64,000 nt of DNA from NCBI GenBank assembly GCA_020543525.1, contig JAHYIO010000008.1:310001-374000 (forward strand), written 5' to 3'. The notes under the pieces were generated by a model. It was not told the DNA's origin. It did not search any database and saw only the letters and a program-made list of their open reading frames with translations. A program made the translations under genes and the position numbers. This DNA comes from Coriolopsis trogii (taxonomy: Eukaryota; Basidiomycota; Agaricomycetes; Polyporales; Polyporaceae). Positions 1 to 11,503 of this stretch are shown here, piece after piece; the stretch's first letter is position 1; the number at the start of each line of letters is the position of its first letter.

Positions 1-2880
1 CCGGCTTGCGCGGCGGTTGACGCTGACACTCGAGCTTGCGCTGATGCCGTTCTGCGACCGGTCCAGCTCATCCTGTACGCCTCTGATCCGCACTATGCAC
101 CGCTGCCCCACCCCTCCTGGGCGGGTGCTTCCCGCTTCGGGTGTTCGTCATCTATCTCTGCTGGTGTTCGCCGCACTGTCTTCAGGTACTCGTCTCTTCG
201 CTGTGATGCGAGGCTGTTGCCTAGCTATGGGTACGTTCGCCGCCTTTGCGACCTGCCGACGCACCTTCCCTACTACAGACGCGCCGAATCGTACATCGCA
301 CACGCAAAGCTCCCCCTAGGTCCCTATCCGCTCCCGTCTTTGTTCACTGGCGCTCAGTATTCGGCGGTATGTTCCCCGTCTTCGCGACTGTTGCATCTCC
401 CGCGGGTTTGTGCGCGTCCATACCTGTAGTCGCAGGTATACCATGTTCAGCCGTTCAGCGTCCGCAACCGAAGAGCTCTTGTCAGCTCGCGTCTTTGAAC
501 GGATATCTCTGCACCGCACACCCTAGTGGCCGCCTAACATACTCCATCCGGTCTTCGACACACTTCTGTGCATCAGCAACAGAGTCTCGTATACTGCTCG
601 TGCACCTTTGCTTCTCCTCGGGTTCTCCATCGCGTCCTATGGTCTGCCGGTAGGCAGATAGGTTCTCCGGCCACCAAGTGGAGCCTTGTTCGCTTTCCTT
701 CCTTCGAGCCGCGGGAGGACCCAACCAGCAACATCGAGGACTTTGGTCTGCTCGCGTTTGATCATGTGGACGTTCAGTCGTACCTCACATTTTGGGAGGT
801 GATGCAGCCGCGAAGCAACCCAGAGTCCCAGACTTTCTCTGCCTTTGTCGGTTCCAGCTCGGCGCCACGTATTCTGTCTTTCCACTGCAAGAAACATCGT
901 TCTTCGGGCCAGAGACCGACTCCGCCGATGGTCCTATCGAATACAGTCCCCACCGAGGTGGAAGATTTGTAGACACCACACACCAGCTCTCCCGCTCACT
1001 GGGCTTGTCGGGACATAGCAGTCGACTACACGAGAGGTTCGTTCCTTCGTCCGTCCGCGCAGGTCGCGCGCTGTATCACCACCATCCGTCGTCGGCAGCC
1101 CACGTCTTCTCGCCCAAGCTCCAGGTGCGGGCCTCCGGGCATAGCGGTGCTGCCCAGGATAGAGAAATAGACCCCTCTACGGTGTGCTACCATCTCTCCC
1201 CTCTGAGCCTCCGCCGGCCGCGACCCGACGCGCAGGAAGCCCACGTCGACGGTCAGCTCTCAGGGACAGGCCTGACACAGCGAGTCGCCCGTTGGTTCCT
1301 GTACAGACGTCTTCGGCTTCCTTTTCTCTCACCCGCAGCCCCTCTCGTCCTCTCACCCTCTCTCGGCCGCCGCCGCTGCCCTGTGGACCGCGAACCACAC
1401 TCGCCCCCTGCGCCCGACCTACATAAGCGGCTTCGAAGCTTAGGGTTTGCAGCACGGCGAAACCTCGATATTTGTGCTCGCGCATCGAGCCGGAGCCGGA
1501 GCCGGAGCGCGCGCGGCACCCAGAGCATTACAGCATAGTCTATAAGTAAGTGCGTGGTCTCTAGGTGTCGCTTCGGGTTCTACGCTATGTGATGGTGATG
1601 TCGTTGATGATGTTGATGAGACGTACATCCTAGGCGGTTTTCCTTGGTCAATACAAGGCGCTGTGCTCGAACGAACACCGTAGGCTTGGGACCTGCAGCT
1701 AGCAAGATGCATGCTCCATGTTCTGCGGCGTTTCGCGCAGGCCGTGGCGAATCGCGAAGGACTCTAGCTGTGCCTTGTCGACGTCTCGTTCCTGATCCGC
1801 ATATCTCGTAGTCTCGCACTACGTATCCCGCCCAATCCCAACAACGTAACCGGTCGCGGAGCTTTCGAGGACCCGGAAGTCGGTGTTCACTACATACAGT
1901 ACTTACTCTGGAGCCTGGAGGTGCGCATTCGCGCGCGGGTCCACCCCAGGCCTCAGGGCCCAGTCCAGATACCGATAATGACGGGTCAATTGCCAGGGCG
2001 GCCACCTCCATAAAGCCAGCCAATGGTCAGCGTCGTCAGATACTTGCCTCCGTACGCGAACTCCTCACAGGCTACTCAGAGCGCTACGGGGCCCTTTCAG
2101 ACATCCGATGGCCTTCTCACAGTCGTCAACGCGGTCGTGATTGAGGCCCACGCGCGCTCCTGTGCTGCCTTGGATACCTATGCAGTCAGCCTTGCAGGCC
2201 AGTCCGGAATGGCTGAAAGCGATCGCGTCGCGCATCGCTCGATGACGAAGGGGGCGCTACCATCCCACGCGACCGCTCACCAGGGGCACGAGGGGCGGCG
2301 CGGATCCTCTCCCCGCTTCCTTCGTGGTTGGCCGCTGGCGGTGCGCCGGTGCCTGACGATAATTATCGTGAACCTGCGCAGGAAAAATCCACATCACAGA
2401 GGACCCTCGATTCGTCTGATCCTTTGTCATTTTGGCCCGTGCCCGTAGTGGTGCTCAATGCTCATCAGACCGTGCCGGGTTCTCGTGGGGCTGCACACAT
2501 GAATGTCCCAGCCCCAGTAACTTGTCGATACGATTGGCTTTCCAGCGGACAACCTTGAACGCGAACGCGAACGTCACCGTCGCGTTCGCTCACTCGTCGA
2601 CCCCGCGCACGCGCCCCCAATCCTGTCGCCCAGCGCTCAGCGCTCAGCGCATATCGCCCAATCACCCAATCGCGCGATCGTGGATCCCCCCTAATTATTC
2701 TGAGGTCTTTCTCTCCTCTGCTCCGATCGCGGCGGCGCACCGTATTCCGTGGACGAATCACGATACGTCCTCTCAAGCCAGAACGCAGGACGTGTGCGAG
2801 TCGGTCGCACATGGCAAAACTGTCATCCAGCCTGGAGACCATGGCCGCGTGTATGTACATCATCCCAACGTTTCCACTCA
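1..2880. other. Gene-free GC-rich stretch
   Basis: No open frame here has a recognisable domain, a plausible promoter and splice sites together. Translations in all frames are rich in Arg, Ser and Pro, as expected from non-coding GC-rich DNA. A short run of GAGCCG units lies at about 1488-1512. Clusters of GCGAACGC-type palindromic sequence lie at about 2555-2590. The stretch may be intergenic or hold untranslated regions; nothing firmer can be said. Confidence 0.4.
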
Positions 2881-2881
2881 A

Positions 2882-2886
2882 TAGAA
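2882..2886. repeat. Left target-site duplication TAGAA
   Basis: TAGAA directly before the left inverted repeat, matching TAGAA at 3760-3764 directly after the right one. Confidence 0.65.
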
Positions 2887-3759
2887 TTGGGGATGGGCAA
2901 CGCCTCTGACACCCGTGGATGGCTTAGTCATCAGACGCCCGCACGAAATGTGGGTCCTCTCCTAGCAAACGCCTTTTTGGCGCCCAATATGTGTCCATAG
3001 GATGGACGGGTTTCTAGACAATAACGCGCGAGATACGTGCAGAATATCCTTCGCATTATGCAGAAATAGCCTATTTGGCAAGAACTATTATGATATAAGG
3101 CTATCTGCAAGTAAAAGTAATGTACAGACCCCACAAATGCAAAGTGACCCCAAGCTATGACTTCGGAATGGCTGCAGTCTCAGCAGAAACTGATGACAGG
3201 GAGAGATTTCTGCACAATTAAGTGTAGACTATATATTGGCAATATACGCGACGGTCACATTCTGTATGCAAGCCATGGGGCGAGAAGGGGCCAGTGCGTG
3301 AGTTGCGCGCGACCCCGCGCGCGCGAAGTCGCAAACCACGTGACGGTATAAACATACACCGTCGCGTCGCGTCGCGCCCGCTTGCGCAGGGCGTCTGGTG
3401 GGTGTCCCGAGCGTGCGCGAAGTTTTGCAGCATATCCACTTGGAGTTTCACCATCAAAACATTTGCGCTCGCCGTTTGAGTACATAACCTAGTGCTTCGC
3501 CGTCGAAAATCCTGTTTAGTGGCTTTGTGAACACCAAATTCCGGGTGTAGCTTGGCGATTAGGGAACCTATTTTGATATTTTTACGGCCAATCACTAGAA
3601 CAATACCTTTCATTCCAAACGCACCATCGAATGAGGCACTCAGAGGTGTCAAGCAAGCAGCATTCTTCGCGCACATTTGGTACCACCTTTCATGAGCGTC
3701 TCATAACATACCAAATACGAACAAACAAAACTGGTCTGGCGGGCGTTGCCCATCCCCAA
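2887..3759. mobile_element. 873-bp terminal-inverted-repeat element
   Basis: The ends are a perfect 18-bp inverted repeat: TTGGGGATGGGCAACGCC at 2887-2904, with its reverse complement at 3742-3759. A 5-bp direct repeat, TAGAA, abuts both ends (2882-2886 and 3760-3764) and looks like a target-site duplication. This is the structure of a non-autonomous DNA transposon. No transposase is visible. The only sizeable frame inside is a 152-codon minus-strand frame (3218-3676) that I do not recognise; it may be a captured fragment or chance. A 5-bp duplication does not point clearly to hAT (8 bp), Tc1/mariner (TA) or PIF (3 bp), so the superfamily is left open. Confidence 0.72.
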
Positions 3760-3764
3760 TAGAA
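3760..3764. repeat. Right target-site duplication TAGAA
   Basis: TAGAA directly after the right inverted repeat, matching the copy at 2882-2886. Confidence 0.65.
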
Positions 3765-6024
3765 TACTCACAGGTACACAGGGCGACGACTCCCGCTGGC
3801 CGATATTACTCCTATCTAGTACTATGTACGGTACGTAGGAACTGCGTCTTGGCGCATGTTCGCCTGCTCACGCAGTAATAAAATTATTCTCTCTCTCTCT
3901 CTACTCTCCCGCTGACCGATAGCGGTGCGTCGGACCACGGTTACAAGGCGAACAACGAATCATTATCAATTATCAGAACGATCATGGGCGCATTGACCCA
4001 GGTCCCGATCCCCACTCCCAGACCAAAGACTCAAAGACCAGTCCGAGTCTCGTCGACCAGTGAGCACTGTGCCCCAGGGAGATGTTCGGTGCTCACGTCC
4101 TGACCATGTCGCCCATGCGTTCGGCCCACCATGGAAAACCATAACCCCCAGGTCTCGGCTACATAGAACGCCCCGTCGGAAAACCAGTTGAGCCCGATCG
4201 GCGTGCGGGCCGGTGCGCGCGGCGCGCGGCGAAAACCACAAGTGTGGACTCATGCACCGTCGGCCTCAAATCTCAAACCAAAGACCTCCAAGTCCGCACT
4301 CGTCAAGTATGCACATCGTCCTATGAACGCACCGGAGGCCCAAAACATGCATAGGTGAAGCACACGACACGCGAACGAGGGCTCGTTCCCGGTGGCTGAA
4401 CGGATGAACGGATTTCGCCGATCCCCCCTGCGCGTGCGCGGATTAGCGAGCGCTCGAGCGCCCATGGCCATGCGAAGTTTGCGAACAGATCTAGAACGGA
4501 CGTCCGAGTCGACGTCCAGTGGTGCCCATGGCCAGCTTGCAAATTCTCGCGATTTTTGAGAGCCTTTGTGGCTCGGGGTCGATCGACGCTGAGCTCACGC
4601 GGGAGGCTCCTTCAGAGGTCTGATTATCAGGAGGATATTATTTGATACACCAAGCAGAGGTCCGCGGAGCTATGTACGATAAATGTACACTATATACATG
4701 CAAGAAGAGAACAGGTAAGAGGTGAGAGGAACCCCGAAGGAAAGGCGCGAGCGCATATGCTAACGTATCCGGGAAGCAAACATCGTAGTAAGGACAGTCG
4801 GGGGTGTTTGTGTACGTATACGATTACACGAGGGAGTGAGGCTAATAACACGCTCGAACGCGGGATGGTGACGAGTAACAAGTAAAAAGTAACAAATAAC
4901 AGAGTGTCAGATAGAAGGCAACGGGTAACAATACGTGCAGTGGTGAACCGGCAACGGGCGGATGGTATACACAAGTCATATGGTAACTAACTAGATCGCG
5001 AGCGGGGCGAGAGAGGATGATAAACCGATAGGAGCCAGAGAACGATGAGCTAGAGCCAGAGCCGGGAGGAACCGACAAACCGACGAGCCGAGTCGAGGGA
5101 GCAAATGATGTGAACATAATGGGTTGGTCCGATGGAAAAAGTCGATGACGAATGGGGCAGAGGATGGGGGGGATGATGATGATGCACGCATGGGGTTTGG
5201 GATCGACTGCGGAGGCCAGGAATCGAAAGTGGGAACATATGGTAAAAAGAGCAACGATGATGCAATCAGACGAACAAGTGATATGAACGACCCAGTGAGA
5301 TAATGAGGCAATGAGGCACGGCAGCAGAGAACAGTAGACAATGATAATGGCACAAGCGCGTGGGTGGTCAGTAGGGTAGTAATGGAACAAATAACGTAGA
5401 CAGTAGACGTATATGTGCAAGTCCGGTCAAAGAGAAACATAGACCGCCCAGTATCGCCCACTTGCACGTGCGCGTGCACGACGCATGGGATTCTTCGGGA
5501 ACGGATGATGCCACGACCGAGATACAAGCGAGAGAAAGCGAAGCGTCCGACAGTTGCCGACGACGTTATCCGGTGAGCAGGAAGCACTGAACAGTGATGA
5601 CAGAAACAAAACGAACGTCGACGCTAAGCAGAAGCAAGCCGGACGCGAGACGATTAGGCAGCACCGGGGGTATGGTAGATGCAAGACGGCGGTAGACAAG
5701 CGCGTCCGGTCGACAGTCGGAAGCGATGTTGAGACGAGGAGCAACGCAAGGGAGGATAAGTGCTGAGGGTGATTACGGCGCATAACGCGGCTCTAGGGTA
5801 GCACCGTCCGGGTTCCACGTCCATTTCTCTCCCGGCAGGACGACGGGCGCGGTTTGTGCGCTCACGAGCGCATATATGCGGCGTCAGGATGGGTATATGC
5901 GCGAGCACACCAAGACGCGGCACTATCGACATGGTGGACACCGCCTTCAGCCCGCCACTTCGCGGCAGCAGGCCCAAGATGGATGTGTCCATGTCGGCCC
6001 GACGAACGTACAGGTTCGCAGCCC
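3765..6024. other. 3' flank of the TEA-domain gene, no gene seen
   Basis: This lies downstream of the minus-strand TEA gene. It has a CT-rich run at about 3889-3908. Long minus-strand frames at 4842-5587 are strongly biased to Ser, Leu, Pro and Cys with no domain, and overlap each other in different frames, so they are read as pyrimidine-rich non-coding or 3'UTR sequence and not as proteins. Confidence 0.45.
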
Positions 6025-7949
6025 TCACATCCCATAGTGACCCATGTAGTTCTATAACCCCGTTAGCCACGCTGTTACCGACCCATCCGGGGCACTCACG
6101 TTCATGTACTGTCCCGTGCCTGCGATGGCAACATCCGCACCCATACTCTGGCTCATGCTTGAAGGCATTCCGTACATGGCACGGCTACAGTCCTGGTGTG
6201 ACGGTGCGAGGTGGCTGTGATGGGGGTTATGCCAGCTCGGTGCCGGTGGGGCGAGATCGAAGGGTGACGTGGGGGTCGGGGGCAAGCTTGCGTATGCGTC
6301 CTCGTCAGCATGTATAAGAGCCGGAGGCTTGACATCGGAGTGCAGGGAGCTCGTTGCCGAGAGCGAACCGTGCATGACCGGGTGGGGCATGGTAGCGACG
6401 TCGAGTGGATAGCTGAACATCATCATGTCGTCCAACTCGGACTGACGAATCATATCACCGCTTAGGATGCGCAAGGTCCGCAATGAGACGGCTGACGGAA
6501 ACTCACCGTGCTCTCCGACGAAAAGTGGCTCCCTGCGGTCCCTGGCCGACTCGTATCCGCCGAAAACGTCGAGCTGTCTGGTGAGAGGGGCGGCGTTGCA
6601 GACGAGACGTTGTTGAACTGGTACACAATCGAGAGGAGGACGTCATCTGTCACATGCTCATCGCCCTGGCTCGCCCCGTGCCGCACGATCTCTTGCTGGA
6701 CTGTATACGAAGACGGATCTGTAGGCAGCGCAATTCGCAAGGTCTATGAATGCTCCAGATAGCGTCCGCGGTGGTTACTCACCTGCTGCCCGACACAGTG
6801 AATCCCAGAACCGAGGAATGAACGGCGTGCGATAGAGGAAAGTGCACTCAATCTCGCTCGACCATTGCGACCCAGGCATGCAACTGCTCGAGAGCAGCTC
6901 TAGCTCCGTCGTCTCCGTGTGGACCGGCGCCTGGCCCGCACTCGCGCCTGTTCTCGTCACCTTGAAGGACGAGTACGCCTGGAGGGCCGCACGAGACATG
7001 AAGGTCACCGTGGGATCGATGTGGCGGAGGACGCGAGGACCGGTGGCATTGAGACCGAGGCCCATGCCTGAGGAAGGCGACGTAGGTGACGTTGGCGAGG
7101 TCGGCGTTGGGACGAAGCTGGCGATGGTTGAGGGAATAGCCGGGAGGACGTGGGGGGACGACGCGTGGGACGAGAGGGCAGGGAGGCGCGGCGGAGGGGT
7201 ACCGGGGTCCGGGAGCACGTCAATCGAGACGTAACTCGTCGGCACGCGTGGGGTGTGGCTGCTCGACCCGCCAGAGCCAGACAAGGGTGGGGGCGAGGAC
7301 GAGCTTCCCGCGGTACTGGGCCGCTCGACCGCGGTGTCCGTGCGTGATTGACCTTGTGCCGATTTGGGCTGCATCATTGCCATATGCCTGCTAGACAATT
7401 GTTGGAGTACTGATGGAGGAGGTGAGTGGGCACTATCGAAACATGAGTGAGGTCGTTACGTACTGCGCTTGCCCTCGGTGGTATCGCGGAGCTGCTGGAG
7501 ACGCGAGCCGACCTGCTTGGGTGTCCTGCGTTTTCCGGTGACCTGGAAGATGTAGTCGGAGATGAACTTGTTGCGCATGGGGAAGCGGCCAAAGGAACGG
7601 GACGTTCTTGACTCGACGGGCTGGTATTTTTCGAGACCTGTGCGACGCGCATATAGTCAGGGAGGGAACGGGAGGAGACGAGTCGCGGGGCGTGCGAAGG
7701 AGGTTTGGGCGCATGGAGGGAGGGGCGCGTATGATTAGGTTTGAGCGTACCTTCAACCAGGGCGGCTTCGAGGTAGGGTGGCCAAACGACTTCACCCTTG
7801 CCTTTCATTGTCTTCCAGCATTTGCGGCCGGTAACGATTGTCTGGATGGTGTCATTGATGCCGCTGGAGGGGGAGACGGAGTAGGAGAGGTCGTCGGCGG
7901 AGGAAATGTGGATGTGCTGTGCGAGGTTTTCGCGGTGGTTGATGGGCAT
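6025..7949 (-). CDS. TEA/ATTS-domain transcription factor (TEC1/AbaA family)
   Basis: A six-exon gene: 7751-7949, 7464-7637, 6783-7409, 6507-6718, 6100-6441 and 6025-6051. The exons sum to 1581 nt, 526 residues, in one unbroken frame. Introns are 48-113 bp. Exon 1 and exon 2 encode the TEA DNA-binding domain (about residues 40-120), with the motifs TGRKCWKTMKGKGE and, after the first intron, a helix ending GKRRTPKQVGSRLQQL. The rest is Ser/Pro/Thr-rich, with a PTSPTSPTSP run and a conserved-looking middle segment. The family (TEC1, AbaA, TEAD) binds CATTCY-type sites and controls hyphal or developmental programmes; a role here in morphogenesis is inference. The C-terminus was set by a 48-bp GTGAGT...TAG intron: without it the frame stops at 6052, with it the protein ends NNYMGHYGM. 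The start MPINHRENL is the first ATG, just ahead of the domain. It sits beside a large non-coding region, suggesting complex control. Confidence 0.92.
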
Positions 7950-8045
7950 CGTGGACGTGGTGATGTGGGAAGGACCGACGATGTTGTTGGGAGGTGGGGG
8001 ATGGGAGCGGGAGGGCGGGGGAAGAAGGGAGCGATTAGGGCAAAG

Positions 8046-8053
8046 ATTATATA
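8046..8053 (-). promoter_or_regulatory. TATA box of the TEA-domain gene
   Basis: TATATAAT on the minus strand, about 100 bp upstream of the predicted start at 7949. Distance and orientation fit a core promoter with a short leader. Confidence 0.45.
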
Positions 8054-8322
8054 GGATATATGCGCGAAGGGGAGAGCGTGTCTAGCGAGGAGTACACCAG
8101 ATCTCGAGACGCCCAAAGAGTATATCCTGAGATAGACGCGCGATCCCCCAGATCCATCGCTGTAGGCGAGCCCAGAAATTCGGGTGGACCTAATTAAAAG
8201 TCGGCCTTTGAGAATTGCAGTCCGCGCGCTAGAAGACAGCCGAGAGAGGAAGGTGGGCAGGTGGAAAAGGCCGAAGAAAGAGAGCAAGTTCGAGTTGCGA
8301 ATCTCGAGCGAGTGCATGCCGG

Positions 8323-8340
8323 AGAGAGAGAGAGAGAGAG
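8323..8340. repeat. (GA)n simple repeat
   Basis: A GA dinucleotide run just upstream of the TEA gene promoter region. Confidence 0.8.
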
Positions 8341-9736
8341 ATGCTCTCCCGCGTGCTCTCTCGTCCTCCCTTGCGCCGCCGGTGGGTCCGCCCGAGGATG
8401 CCGAGAGGGCAGCCTGCGCCGGACGCGAGGGGCCCACCCACCGAGGAGAAGCCACGCAGCGCGAGTGTGCGCTCGATGGAGCGAAGAGGGACTCGATGCA
8501 GAACCCCCGATGGCTTCCATCCCGAATTCTGTGTCCACGCCCGAGCCCGACGCTGCTCTCGGCTGCACAGCTTCCTCCTCTGTCTCTGTCGCTGCCATGG
8601 CCAGTCCGCCGTCCGACCAGGGGCCACCGGTGTGCGCCGGGAGACCCCCGGCCGCGAGCGACTCATCGCGAAGGAATCGCACCCTCCCAAGTCCCCATTC
8701 AGCAGTCGTCCTGCCCTCTCCCCACCGGTGCAGTCCCCTCCTTCTCCTCGGACACGGTTTGAGCGCCGCTCCCTGTCTTGATGCCGATCCCGTCCGCATG
8801 GCCGCCCACAGCGAACACGCCTCTACTTGACTCGTCCCGCCCGCCTTCTCCGCCCTCCCGCCGCCTCGCCCAGGCCGACAACGGGAATCCTGGAACACCG
8901 TCCCTATCGCACCCCTCCGCCAGGCAATCGTCCTCCTCAACGGGGGCCCACACGCTGGATACGTCCCCCATCGTGCAAGATGCGCGAGCCTGTGTCGCAC
9001 TGGGCCTTGGGTGCCTGCGGTGAACCGTTGGACTTGGGGCTGCGCAGACGATAACGCCCTCTCTTCCAAGCCATCAATCGTCGTCGTCCGCGCGCGTAAC
9101 GCTCTCGCAGCCCTGTATCACCTTACCCGCTGCCCCAGCAGAGAGGCCTGGGGACGCCCGGCGAGGTCCTCCTTCCGGACCACCGGTCGCGAGCCTTGAC
9201 ACTTTGTTATTCTGGTTTTGGTCCAAGAGGTCGCGAGGAGCGGTCCGTGGGGCGTGTTCGGCCTCGTGCCCACCGGGAATCCCGAATACCATAATCAAGC
9301 CGTCCCAGCTCCGGCATTCGAGAATCGAGAACGGCCAGAAGACGCGTCCGTTAAGATTTGAGAGGCCGACGCAGGCGGCGATCGTGATGCGTCCTGCTCC
9401 GCGAGACATCCCGGCCTATTGACGCGAGCCAGCTCTATCCTCTGCCACTTTCTGCGACTCGGAAAACGTGCGCGTGCGGCCAGCGGCGGCCAATCAGCGT
9501 CCAGTCCTCTCCCGATTCCTCCCACTCCCACACGAACGAGAGAACGAGGCGCGCGCATGTGCGCTACTCACCGAGTGCAGGGAGACAATGAGGGGGTGAA
9601 TCCAATCTATCTGCCAACGTACTGCGACAGGCAGTGGGATTCCCGCACGCTGGCTCGTCGACGTCGGCCACGGGCGGAGTGTCCGAACGTGGGCCTGTCT
9701 GAGGCGACGTCATCTCTCGTAAAAGCCTTTGCCCAG

Positions 9737-9797
9737 CCAATCCCCGCCCGAGCCAATCACCGACCTCGATTCCAGCCAATCACCCGCCTCAGCCAAT
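9737..9797 (+). promoter_or_regulatory. Cluster of four CCAAT boxes
   Basis: CCAAT occurs at 9737-9741, 9753-9757, 9776-9780 and 9793-9797, each inside a (C/G)AGCCAATC context, all in the same orientation and spaced 16, 23 and 17 bp. A fifth lies at 9490-9494 and more pairs occur at 11459-11502. CCAAT is the known binding site of the fungal HAP/NF-Y complex. Which gene it serves is unclear; the nearest recognised start is the TEA gene, 1.8 kb away. Confidence 0.55.
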
Positions 9798-11454
9798 CAG
9801 CAGAGTATGGGCGTCTGGCGCGATGTGTCCCAAACAGGACATGCGCCCGACCCGACATCCGCAGAACCGCGCCTCCGCCGGCTTCCCCAATCTCCCTCAT
9901 GAGTCGTCGCTTGAACACGATATGTTTCATGAGTGTGCAACCCCCCTGGCTTTACCTACAGTAGTACGTTATCGAACGACCCGGAACTCGATATGCCGCG
10001 CATGCGCCCTGTAGCAGAACCACGTTGAGGCAACACAACCCACCATTTATCGCGGCGTGGCAGGACAGCCGTTCTCGCATTTTTATTCTCTCCTCGTTCA
10101 TATGTCCAAAGACAACGACGCGCGTCCGTGCTGCCGACGGGGTAAAAAATTGACAGCTCGATGTTGCGAGAGAATCGCGTTCTGGAGTACGTGACGCACG
10201 CACGCCCGTATACGCCCGCACGCCCAGTGCACCCAATCACCGCAACGGCATCGACATCGACCTCCGCGCGCCCGCACCCGCATCCCTGATCCTCGACCCG
10301 ACTGTTGCTCAGTGGCGGGGGCGACCAATGGCATGGCATGGCACGCAGCACGGTGCGTCGGAGGTGGATCAGTGCGTCCATAGGGTCGCGCACGTCCGGT
10401 GTTCAAGCAAGCATCCCTCCCACATACCGTGACGGTCCGTGCACCCGCGCGCCGCGACAGACGGTAGACCGAGCGATGGCATTCCGCAGCTCGTCCTGCC
10501 TTCTGGTGTCGGCCGTAGTGCCACACGGGCGACGCGGGGTGGTCCAAGTGTTCTGTCTAGTGGCCACGCTCGAGCTTCTAGGGTGGGCGGGCTCGTGCGC
10601 ACTGCGGCCAGAGAGTCGATTGCCGCGGACGGAACGAGGAGCGGATTCTCAGCCCCGCGCCACCCAGGTTCTTTCTATCAGACTCCCTCGCTCCACACTG
10701 CTGCTGCCCCAGGGTTGTGCTTTCCCGGGAGATCGGGTCGGGCGAGCGAGCGTGGGTGGGCGTCCGAGTGGACGTTGACGTTAGGCTTGCAGATTGGGTG
10801 TAGATGCAAGAAGATGCGGCCATGCACGCTGGCGCTGTTCGACCGTCGACCGTGGCCGTCGAGTTCCCGCCAATGGTGCACTCTGCCGCACGCGACGAGA
10901 TCTGTCAGACTTTGACTCGGCGTTGGACACTCGTCCCATGCGTGTCGTACCCTGCGGCGGCTGTAGGATGGGTTGCAGGGTCCGCGGCGAAGGGGCGATT
11001 GGTCGAGCGCGTTGGTGGCCAATGGGACGGTGGGCGCAGAGGGCGGACAGACATACGTCGACGATCTTCCGTCATTCGACAACGCAGGGGACGGGACGCG
11101 GGTGCTGTTCGGCCCAGCCCTGTTCTCTCCCTGGATCCCATGGGGCCGTTCCAGAAACGCGCGCAGGCGAGGAGAACGCGAACGCGAGGGCCCGCCTTCG
11201 TGCGTTCGTGGAACACGTCACCGTCTTCCGCCAGTGCCCACGTCGTCTAGAAAGTCGCACAAGATCGTCAGCGCGCGGAGGCGAGTGGGAGAAGGGCTTC
11301 GACGAAAGGATCGACCGCGGTGAGTACTGTATCACGACTCTATGCTAAATTGATCGCTGGCCGAGCGCGGTGCCCCAGACTAAGTTGCGCTAACCAGTCT
11401 AATGTGGCGAGCGCGGCGATCACAGAAAGTGTCGCAAGCTGCAGCTCAAGCTGG

Positions 11455-11503
11455 GTCCAATCGCAACGCCAACGCGCGATTGGTCCCTCCCAGATGGCCA
11501 ATC
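11455..11503. promoter_or_regulatory. CCAAT boxes in both orientations
   Basis: CCAAT at about 11459, ATTGG at 11479-11483 and CCAAT at 11498-11502 within 45 bp. The site is similar in make-up to the 9737-9797 cluster; no downstream gene is recognised. Confidence 0.4.

Noticed and set aside
792..1538. 248-codon plus-strand frame
   Set aside because: No domain; Arg/Ser/Pro-rich composition; overlapped by several long frames on both strands, as in non-coding GC-rich DNA.
4842..5587. Long Ser/Leu-rich minus-strand frames of 192-198 codons
   Set aside because: Two overlapping frames of equal length with low-complexity content; they lie where the 3'UTR of the TEA gene is expected.
6052..6099. 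Reading the TEA protein through to the TAG at 6052
   Set aside because: The segment has a GTGAGT donor and TAG acceptor in phase; splicing gives a compact Asn/Tyr/Gly/Met-rich end instead of the low-quality tail.
8194..9069. 291-codon minus-strand frame upstream of the TEA gene
   Set aside because: Arg/Gly-rich with no domain, competing frames on both strands, starts inside the expected promoter and leader.
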